Of a stretch of 64,000 bases of DNA, positions 52,017 to 58,212 are shown piece after piece. The position numbers and the translations under genes were made by a program. The notes beneath the pieces are model-generated. The model had not been told where the DNA came from. It was given only the letters and a program-made list of their open reading frames with translations, and ran no database searches. Origin of the DNA: Pseudorhodoferax aquiterrae (lineage in GTDB: Bacteria; Pseudomonadota; Gammaproteobacteria; Burkholderiales; Burkholderiaceae_C); assembly GCF_014652235.1 (NCBI RefSeq), contig NZ_BMYK01000003.1:446547-510546 (forward strand). Direction: 5' to 3'. Position 1 is the first letter of the stretch; every line of letters begins with the position of its first letter.

Positions 52017-52658
52017 ATGCCGACCACCAAGACGTCCAGAACCGCTGCCCAGCGCGCCCTGCTGGGCCAGCTCGAACACATCGCCCAGGGCCTGGGCGAC
52101 ACCTTCGCGCCGTTCTGCGAGGTCGTGGTGCACGACCTGCTGGACCCGCAGCATGCGATCGCCGCGATCCACAACAACCTGTCGGGCCGCGCCGTCGGCG
52201 ACCCGGCCACCGAGCTGGGCCTGGCCCGCATCGCCGACCCGGCCTACGCGCCGGTGCTGTCCAACTACGCCAACCGTTTCGCCGACGGGCGCCAGGCCAA
52301 GAGCACCTCGATCGGCATCAAGGACGCGGACGGCCGCTACGTCGCGGCGCTGTGCCTGAATGTCGATCTCACGCTGTTCAAGAGCCTGCAGAGCGCCATG
52401 GGCCAGTTCGTGCAGGTCGACGCCCAGGCCACGCCACCCGAATCGCTGGACCCGGCCGGTGCCGACGCGATCCGCGCGCGCATCGACCGCTACGCCGCCG
52501 CGCGCGCGAGCACGCCGCGTGCGCTCAAGGCCGACGAGCGCCGCGCGCTGCTCGCCGAACTCAAGGCCGAAGGCCTGCTGCAGCTGCGCCATGCCATGCA
52601 GACCGTGGCCGCCCATCTGGGCGTCTCGCGCGCCACGGTGTACAGCGATGCGCGGTGA
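52017..52658 (+). CDS. YheO/DauR-type transcriptional regulator (PAS-like plus HTH)
   Basis: A 213-residue regulator. The N-terminal YheO-like PAS domain (GLGDTFAPFCEVVVHDL, then HNNLSGRAVGDPATELG) is followed by a DauR_HTH domain at the C-terminus (AMQTVAAHLGVSRATVYSDA). In Pseudomonas aeruginosa the relative DauR controls D-arginine catabolism genes, and many relatives sit beside D-amino acid or hydroxyamino acid genes. Here it overlaps by 11 bases the start of a reductase gene of the cluster. It probably senses the substrate and controls its own promoter. Confidence 0.88.
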   Translation: MPTTKTSRTAAQRALLGQLEHIAQGLGDTFAPFCEVVVHDLLDPQHAIAAIHNNLSGRAVGDPATELGLARIADPAYAPVLSNYANRFADGRQAKSTSIGIKDADGRYVAALCLNVDLTLFKSLQSAMGQFVQVDAQATPPESLDPAGADAIRARIDRYAAARASTPRALKADERRALLAELKAEGLLQLRHAMQTVAAHLGVSRATVYSDAR

Positions 52659-53604
52659 AGCCCGTTTGCGCCTGCTGGACGGGCCGACCGTCGCGGCGCT
52701 GCTGGAGCCGCAGGCCGTGCGCGCGGCCGTGGAGCAGGCCTTCGCGCTGCACAGCCGGGGCGAGGGCCGCACCTTCCCCGTGGTGCGCGAGCCGCTGGAG
52801 CAGGGCGTGTTCGGCATCAAGTCCGGCGCGGTGCCCAGGCAGGCGCTGCTGGGCTACAAGGCCGCCGGCTTCTGGCCGGGCAACCGCGGCCAGGGCGGCG
52901 AACCGCACCAGGCCACCATCGTGCTGCACGACCCGGCCACGGGCCGGCCGCTCAGCGTGATCGATGGCAACGCCATCACCACGGCGCGCACGGCCGCGGC
53001 CGGCGCCATCGGCCTGCAGCGCCTGGCGCGGCCCGACAGCCGCACGCTGTGCCTGTTCGGCACCGGCGTGCAGGCACGCGCCCACCTGGCCGAGGCGCTG
53101 CGCGTGCTGCCCGCGCTGGAGCAGGTGCGCTACTGCACGCACCGCGGCCAGCCCGACGCAGCCTTCGAGGCCATGTTCGCGGACCGCTGCGCGCTGCAGT
53201 TCGCGCCCGATGCCGATGCCGCCGTGGCCGCCAGCGACGTGGTCGTCACGGCCACGCCCGCGAGCGGCCCACTGTTCGGCCTGGACGCCGTGCGCCCCGG
53301 CACCCATGTCAACGCCGTGGGCGCCGACACGCGCGGCAAACGCGAACTGCCCGAGGGCCTGCTCGCGCGCGCCCTGCTCGTGGTCGACGACCGCACGCAG
53401 GCCCGGGCGCTGGGCGAGGCGCAATGGGCGCCCGACGTGCCGTGCACCGAGATCGGCGCCCTGCCCGCGCTGCCGCGCGCGCCCGATGCCATCACCGTGT
53501 TCGACCTGACCGGGCTGGCGCTGCAGGACCTGGCTGTCGCGCGCCTGGTGCTGGCCCGCGCCGAAGCGCAAGGCCTGGGCCTGGACATCGCCTGGCCCTG
53601 GTAA
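52648..53604 (+). CDS. Ornithine cyclodeaminase/mu-crystallin family protein (iminosuccinate reductase-like)
   Basis: A 318-residue NAD(P)-binding protein. The dinucleotide motif is LCLFGTGVQARAHLAEAL (from residue 134); Lys71 in LLGYKAAGFWPG and Arg114 in ITTARTAAAGAIG are the usual substrate-binding residues. Family members include ornithine cyclodeaminase, alanine dehydrogenase, DauB and BhcD, the iminosuccinate reductase of the beta-hydroxyaspartate cycle. Because the next two genes encode dehydratases that can form iminosuccinate from 3-hydroxyaspartate, BhcD-like reduction to aspartate is the most coherent guess. ATG 52648 lies inside the end of the regulator gene, so the two are coupled. 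Confidence 0.85.
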   Translation: MRGEARLRLLDGPTVAALLEPQAVRAAVEQAFALHSRGEGRTFPVVREPLEQGVFGIKSGAVPRQALLGYKAAGFWPGNRGQGGEPHQATIVLHDPATGRPLSVIDGNAITTARTAAAGAIGLQRLARPDSRTLCLFGTGVQARAHLAEALRVLPALEQVRYCTHRGQPDAAFEAMFADRCALQFAPDADAAVAASDVVVTATPASGPLFGLDAVRPGTHVNAVGADTRGKRELPEGLLARALLVVDDRTQARALGEAQWAPDVPCTEIGALPALPRAPDAITVFDLTGLALQDLAVARLVLARAEAQGLGLDIAWPW

Positions 53605-53634
53605 CCCCTTTCTCCACCCGACCACCGTACCGCC

Positions 53635-54612
53635 ATGAACGACCTGACCCTGCCGACCTACGAAGACGTGGCCGCCGCTGCCCAACGCATCGAAGGCCAT
53701 GCCCACCGCACGCCCGTGATGACTTCGCGCACGCTCAACGAAGCCATCGGCGCCGAGGTGTTCTTCAAGTGCGAGAACCTGCAGCGCATGGGCGCCTTCA
53801 AGTTCCGCGGCGGCTTCAACGCGCTGTCCAGGTTCGACGCGGCCCAGCGCCGCGCCGGCGTCGTGGCCTTCTCCTCGGGCAACCATGCCCAGGCCATCGC
53901 GCTGTCGGCCCGCATCCTGGGGATCCCCGCCACCATCGTGATGCCCAGCGACGCGCCGGCCATGAAGGTCGCCGCCACCCAGGGCTACGGCGCCACCGTG
54001 GTCAGCTACGACCGCTACACCGAGGACCGCGAGCAGATCGGCCGCGACCTCGCGCAAAAGCACGGCCTCACGCTGATCCCGCCTTACGACCATCCCGACG
54101 TGATCGCCGGCCAGGGCACGGCCGCCAAGGAACTCATCGAGGAGGTCGGCCCGCTCGACGCCTTCTACGCGCCGCTGGGCGGCGGCGGCCTGCTGTCGGG
54201 CTCGGCGCTGGCGCTGCGCGCGCTGTCGCCCCAAACCCGCATCGTGGGCGTGGAGCCCGAGGCCGGCAACGACGGCCAGCAGTCTTTCCGCAGCGGGAAG
54301 ATCGTGCACATCGATGTGCCCAAGACCATTGCCGACGGCGCCCAGACCCAGCACCTGGGGAATTACACCTTCGGTGTGATCCGCCGCGACGTGGACGACA
54401 TCCAGACCGCCAGCGACGCCGAGCTCGTGGACGCCATGGCCTTCGCCGCCGCGCGCATGAAGATCGTCGTCGAGCCGACGGGTTGCCTGGGCCTGGCCGC
54501 CGTGCGGCGCGAGGCAAGCGCCCTGCGCGGCCAGCGCATCGGCGTGCTGCTCAGCGGCGGCAACGTGGACCTCGCGCGGCTCTGCGAACTGCTCGGGAAG
54601 CAAGCCGCATGA
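53635..54612 (+). CDS. Serine racemase/threo-3-hydroxyaspartate ammonia-lyase-type PLP dehydratase
   Basis: A 325-residue fold-type II PLP enzyme. The PLP lysine is Lys56 in AFKFRGGFNA, the substrate loop is SSGNHAQAIAL (80-90) and the phosphate-binding loop is LGGGGLLSGS (181-190). Length without an ACT domain separates it from biosynthetic threonine deaminase. It eliminates water from hydroxyamino acids; in this group are serine racemase, catabolic threonine dehydratase, threo-3-hydroxyaspartate ammonia-lyase and BhcB. The neighbours favour 3-hydroxyaspartate. Its stop overlaps the next start as ATGA. Confidence 0.9.
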   Translation: MNDLTLPTYEDVAAAAQRIEGHAHRTPVMTSRTLNEAIGAEVFFKCENLQRMGAFKFRGGFNALSRFDAAQRRAGVVAFSSGNHAQAIALSARILGIPATIVMPSDAPAMKVAATQGYGATVVSYDRYTEDREQIGRDLAQKHGLTLIPPYDHPDVIAGQGTAAKELIEEVGPLDAFYAPLGGGGLLSGSALALRALSPQTRIVGVEPEAGNDGQQSFRSGKIVHIDVPKTIADGAQTQHLGNYTFGVIRRDVDDIQTASDAELVDAMAFAAARMKIVVEPTGCLGLAAVRREASALRGQRIGVLLSGGNVDLARLCELLGKQAA

Positions 54613-55748
54613 ACGCCGCCGACCTTGCGGCGCTGGAGACCCCGCTGCTGCTGCTCGACGAGGCCCGCATGCAGCGCAACATCGCGCGCATGCAGCAGCG
54701 CATGGATGCGCTGGGCGTGCGCTTCCGTCCGCACGCCAAGACCAGCAAGTGCGCCGCCGTCGTGCAGCGCCAGATCGCGGCCGGCGCCCAGGGCATCACG
54801 GTCTCCACGCTCAAGGAGGCCGAGCAGTTCTTCGCGGCCGGCATCGACGACATCCTCTACGCCGTGGCCATCGTGCCATCCAAGTTCGACCACGCGCTGC
54901 GCCTGGTGCGCGCGGGCTGCCGGCTCACGCTGCTGGTCGAGTCGGTCGCGGCGGCCGAGCAGCTGGCCGCGCACGGCCGGGCCAACGGCCACCGCCACCG
55001 CGTGCTGATCGAAGTGGACACCGACGGCCACCGCAGCGGCATCCCGCCCGAGGACGCGCGCCTGCTGGCCGTGGCTGCCGCGCTGGTGGACGATGGCGCC
55101 GAGCTGGCCGGCGTGCTGACCCATGCCGGCAGTTCCTACAGTCTGAACACGCCCGAGGCCCTGGAGGCCATGGCCGAACAGGAGCGTGCCGGCTGCGTGC
55201 GCGCGGCCCAGCGGCTGCGCGCGGCCGGCCACGCCTGCCCCGTGGTCAGCGTAGGCTCCACGCCCACTGCGCTGCACGCGCGCCGGCTGGAGGGCGTGAC
55301 CGAGGTGCGCGCCGGCGTCTACGTGTTCTTCGACCTCGTGATGGCCGGCATCGGCGTTTGCGGCGTGGACGAGATTGCGTTGTCGGTGCTGGCCACCGTG
55401 ATCGGCCACCGGCCCGAGGCCGGTTGGGTCATCACCGACGCGGGCTGGATGGCCATGAGCCGCGACCGTGGCACGGCCCGGCAGGCCCAGGACCACGGCT
55501 ACGGCCTCGTCGCCGACGTCCAGGGCCGGGCCATCGCCGAGCTCAGCTTCGGCGAGGCCAACCAGGAGCATGGCGTGCTGCAGTGGCGCGGCGCGGCGGG
55601 CGCCGAGCTCGAGCGACTCTTTCCGCTCGGCAGCCAGCTGCGCATCTATCCCAACCATGCCTGCGCGACCGGGGCGCAGCATCCGGCCTACCAGGTGCTG
55701 GCCGCCGACGGCACGCTGGCCTGCTGGCCGCGCTTCAGCGGCTGGTAG
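54609..55748 (+). CDS. Fold-type III PLP enzyme: D-threo-3-hydroxyaspartate/D-serine dehydratase-like
   Basis: A 379-residue alanine-racemase-N-domain enzyme. The PLP lysine is Lys44 in RFRPHAKTSKC. The C-terminal metal site reads PNHACAT, His350-x-Cys352. D-threonine aldolases and the beta-hydroxyaspartate aldolase BhcC have His-x-Asp here; vertebrate D-serine dehydratase and the Delftia D-threo-3-hydroxyaspartate dehydratase have His-x-Cys. I therefore prefer a metal-dependent dehydratase to an aldolase. It would give iminosuccinate/oxaloacetate plus ammonia from D-3-hydroxyaspartate, or pyruvate from D-serine. The ATG overlaps the previous stop. Confidence 0.88.
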   Translation: MNAADLAALETPLLLLDEARMQRNIARMQQRMDALGVRFRPHAKTSKCAAVVQRQIAAGAQGITVSTLKEAEQFFAAGIDDILYAVAIVPSKFDHALRLVRAGCRLTLLVESVAAAEQLAAHGRANGHRHRVLIEVDTDGHRSGIPPEDARLLAVAAALVDDGAELAGVLTHAGSSYSLNTPEALEAMAEQERAGCVRAAQRLRAAGHACPVVSVGSTPTALHARRLEGVTEVRAGVYVFFDLVMAGIGVCGVDEIALSVLATVIGHRPEAGWVITDAGWMAMSRDRGTARQAQDHGYGLVADVQGRAIAELSFGEANQEHGVLQWRGAAGAELERLFPLGSQLRIYPNHACATGAQHPAYQVLAADGTLACWPRFSGW

Positions 55749-55840
55749 CCCCGCCGCAGGCCGGATTGTTCGGGGCGGCCCCACAATGGCGGCTCGACGG
55801 GCTGCGCCCCCGCCACGCAAGCGCACCAGAAAGGACCACC

Positions 55841-56086
55841 ATGACCACCGTGCAGATCACCTTGCCCGATCAACTCGCGCAGGAAGCACAGCGTGCCGGC
55901 CTGCTGTCGCCAGCGCGGCTGGAGCAGTGGTTGCGCGACCAGTTGGCGGACCAGCGCGTGGAGGAGCTCTTCTCGGCCATGGACCGCATGGCCGGTGTCG
56001 ATGAACCCGCAGCGATGGCCCCCGAGGATCTGGCCCGGGAGATCGCCACCATGCGCGCGGAGCGACGCACCGACAACGCGCATTGA
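55841..56086 (+). CDS. Putative antitoxin of a PIN-domain toxin-antitoxin pair
   Basis: An 81-residue acidic-tailed protein. The N-terminal strand TTVQITLPDQLAQEAQRAG is like the DNA-binding part of small ribbon-helix-helix or AbrB-like antitoxins, and the rest (LEQWLRDQLADQRVEELFSA) is a helix that could wrap the toxin. It is 12 bases before a PIN-domain gene. AAGGA precedes the ATG. No family name is certain. Confidence 0.7.
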   Translation: MTTVQITLPDQLAQEAQRAGLLSPARLEQWLRDQLADQRVEELFSAMDRMAGVDEPAAMAPEDLAREIATMRAERRTDNAH

Positions 56087-56098
56087 CCAGGCCATGCC

Positions 56099-56515
56099 AT
56101 GCGGCTGGTCCTGGACACCAATGTGGTCGCCTCCGCGATCCTCTGGGGCGGCACACCGCGCCAGGTGCTGCAGGCCGCGCGGGACAAGCGCGTGCGGCTG
56201 TTCACCAGCACGGCGCTGCTGGCAGAACTCACCGACATCCTTGGGCGGCGCAAGTTCGATCGCAAGATCGCCGCATCCGGCTTGACCGTCGACCAGATCG
56301 TGGACGGCTACGTGGCGCTGGCGACGCCTATGCGGCCCGCGCCGACACCGCGCATCGCGCCCGACCCGGACGATGATGTGGTCGTGGGCACCGCACTGGC
56401 CGCCCGGGCGGATGGCATCGTCACCGGCGACAAGGCCTTGCTGTCGGTCGCTGCGTACCAGGGCGTCCGGATCATCGGTGTGGCCGAGGCCGTGCAGCTG
56501 ATCGGCGCCGTTTGA
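56099..56515 (+). CDS. PIN-domain toxin (COG1569 type)
   Basis: A 138-residue PIN nuclease. The acidic metal-site residues are all visible: Asp6 in LVLDTNVVAS, Glu in LLAELTDILG, the DPDDDVVVGTA cluster and Asp in VTGDKALL. Such toxins cut RNA in the cytoplasm when free of their antitoxin. It follows the putative antitoxin gene and faces the glutaminase gene tail to tail with a 20-base gap. Confidence 0.85.
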   Translation: MRLVLDTNVVASAILWGGTPRQVLQAARDKRVRLFTSTALLAELTDILGRRKFDRKIAASGLTVDQIVDGYVALATPMRPAPTPRIAPDPDDDVVVGTALAARADGIVTGDKALLSVAAYQGVRIIGVAEAVQLIGAV

Positions 56516-56535
56516 AGCAGCCGCGGCGGCGCCGC

Positions 56536-57468
56536 TCAAAACACCGACAAGCCGGTCCGCCCCACGAACATCTCCAGCGCCTGCCGCCCCAGGGCCGAGT
56601 TGCCCGTCGCGTCCAGCGCGGGCGACCAGACCACCAGCGTGAGCCGGTCCGGCACCACGGCCACGATGCCGCCGCCCACGCCGCTCTTGCAGGGCAGGCC
56701 GATGCGGTAGGCGAACTCGCCGGCCGCGTCGTAGGTGCCGCAGGTCAGCATCAGCGCGTTGATGCGGCGCGTCTGGCGCTCGGTGCAGACGGCGCGCCCG
56801 GCCCACAGCGGGTGGTGGCCGTCGCGGCTCAGGTAGGCCGCAGCGCGCGCCAGCTGCAGGCAGCTCATGCGCAGCGCGCACTGGTGGAAGTACAGGTCCA
56901 GCACCTCTTCGACCGGGTTGTCGAGCTTGCCGAAGCTCTTCATGAAGTTGGCCAGCGCGAGGTTGCGGAAACCCGTGGCGGCTTCGGAAGCCGCTACCTC
57001 TTCGTCGAAGGCGACCGGTTCGCCCGCCAGCGCCGCCATGAGCGCCAGCAGCTCGGCCTTGGCCCGGCCGCCGAACAGCGTGACCAGCCGGTCGGCCACG
57101 GCGATGGCGCCGGCATTGATGAAGGGGTTGCGCGGCCGGCCCTGCTCGAACTCCAGCTGCACCAGCGAGTTGAAGGCCGTGCCCGAAGGCTCGCGGCCGA
57201 TGCGCTCCCACAGCGTCTCGCCCAGGTGCTGCATTGCCAGGGTCAAGGTGAACACCTTGGAGATGCTCTGGATCGAGAACGGCAGCGCGCCATCGCCGGC
57301 CACGGCCTCCTGGCCATCGGCCGTGACCAGCGCCATGCCGAAGTGCCGCGCGTCGATGCGGGCCAGTGCCGGGATGTAGCTGGCGACCTGGCCTTCGGCG
57401 CCACGGAACTCGGCCAGCGCTGCCAGGATCCCGTCCAGCACGGGCTGCAGCGGCGGGCAGGCGCTCAC
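56536..57468 (-). CDS. glsA: Glutaminase A
   Basis: A 310-residue serine-dependent beta-lactamase-fold glutaminase that converts glutamine to glutamate and ammonia in the cytoplasm. The catalytic pair is Ser68-x-x-Lys71 in SIQSISKVFTL, and NPFINAGAIAV, GFRNLALANFMKSFG and CGTYDAAGEFAYRIGLPCKS are the family motifs. Usual length. Its ATG overlaps the stop of the small gene 57465-57761 (ATGA), so the two are translated together. Confidence 0.94.
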   Translation of the reverse strand: MSACPPLQPVLDGILAALAEFRGAEGQVASYIPALARIDARHFGMALVTADGQEAVAGDGALPFSIQSISKVFTLTLAMQHLGETLWERIGREPSGTAFNSLVQLEFEQGRPRNPFINAGAIAVADRLVTLFGGRAKAELLALMAALAGEPVAFDEEVAASEAATGFRNLALANFMKSFGKLDNPVEEVLDLYFHQCALRMSCLQLARAAAYLSRDGHHPLWAGRAVCTERQTRRINALMLTCGTYDAAGEFAYRIGLPCKSGVGGGIVAVVPDRLTLVVWSPALDATGNSALGRQALEMFVGRTGLSVF

Positions 57469-57761
57469 TTGTCTTCGTCGTCGCGCAACTCGTAGAGGCC
57501 GGGGCGGTCGGTCTGCACGAAGACGGGCTGCTCTTCCTCGTTGACGCGGGGGCCGATGGCCATGTTGTCGTCGGCCAGCGCGCTGAGCACGGCCGTGCCG
57601 TTGGCCAGGGCATCGCCGTAGGTGGCGCAGCTCTCTTCGGCCGCCAGCAGCACCTCGAAGGGCTCGTCCTCCGCGAACCGCTCCAGGACGACCCAGCGGT
57701 ATTCACCGCTGCGGTACTCCTGGACCGTCAGGGCCAGGGATCTGAGTGCGGGCAAAGGCAT
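57465..57761 (-). CDS. Small acidic protein of unknown function, coupled to glsA
   Basis: A 98-residue soluble protein that I do not recognise. It looks like a single alpha/beta domain: strand EYRWVVLERF, then FEVLLAAEESCATYGDALAN and a conserved-looking RPGLYELRDDEDK tail. There is no signal or membrane segment. It is the first gene before glsA with an ATGA overlap, so it may affect glutaminase or simply share its regulation. Codon use matches neighbours. Confidence 0.7.
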   Translation of the reverse strand: MPLPALRSLALTVQEYRSGEYRWVVLERFAEDEPFEVLLAAEESCATYGDALANGTAVLSALADDNMAIGPRVNEEEQPVFVQTDRPGLYELRDDEDK

Positions 57762-57880
57762 GGAACGGGCTCCGTCGCTTGCGCGGTGGGTGAACGCGGC
57801 TGGTGTGGGTGGCCGGATGCTAGCAAGCGCGGGGCCGCGCTGCGCCCGGGCGATGAAAAAAAGATGGGGGCGCAGGGGTC

Positions 57881-58087
57881 TCAGCGCAAGGGCTTGAGCA
57901 GGTGGCGCAGCCCGTTGTGGTCGATCTCCAGCATCAGCGCCAGCAGGCGGCCGAGCTCGCCCTTGGGAAAGCCTTCGCGCGCGAACCAGGCCAGGTAGTT
58001 GCCGGGCAGGTCCGCGATCACGCGGCCCTTGTAGCGGCCATAGGGCATGGCGAGTGTGGTCAGGCGTTGCAGATCTTCGGGAGTCAT
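57881..58087 (-). CDS. DUF3820 family protein
   Basis: A 68-residue protein with the DUF3820 pattern: LAMPYGRYKGRVIADLPGNY followed by LAWFAREGFPKGELGRLLAL. Family members are small, of unknown function, sometimes listed as quorum-sensing-regulated virulence factors. ATG 58087 (MTPEDLQRL) fits the family length; the frame is open 19 codons further up. It is divergent from mprF and ends near a T7 stretch (minus strand) without a strong stem. Confidence 0.8.
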   Translation of the reverse strand: MTPEDLQRLTTLAMPYGRYKGRVIADLPGNYLAWFAREGFPKGELGRLLALMLEIDHNGLRHLLKPLR

Positions 58088-58162
58088 GGGGCGTGTCGCG
58101 GGCCGGCGCAGGCGGAACCTTACAGCGCCCCGGCGCAAAGGCACACAGACGCTGGGGCCTTG

Positions 58163-58197
58163 CGCGCGCCGGGCTCCCCGGCGCGCGTGGCTATAGT
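58163..58197 (+). promoter_or_regulatory. mprF promoter region: 11-bp hairpin and TATAGT
   Basis: CGCGCGCCGGG-CTC-CCCGGCGCGCG is a perfect 11-bp inverted repeat at 58163-58187. TATAGT follows at 58192-58197, 15 bases before the mprF ATG, and no Shine-Dalgarno is present, so the leader would be about nine bases. The dyad covers the place of a -35 element, which fits an operator for a repressor or an activator. Confidence 0.45.
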
Positions 58198-58212
58198 GTT
58201 TTTCGAACTTCC

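Noticed and set aside
53635-55748. A complete beta-hydroxyaspartate cycle operon
   Set aside because: No BhcA-type aminotransferase gene is in the window, and the third enzyme has the dehydratase-type metal motif.
57840-57880. Terminator after the DUF3820 gene
   Set aside because: There is a T7 run on the minus strand, but the preceding stem is only about four pairs.
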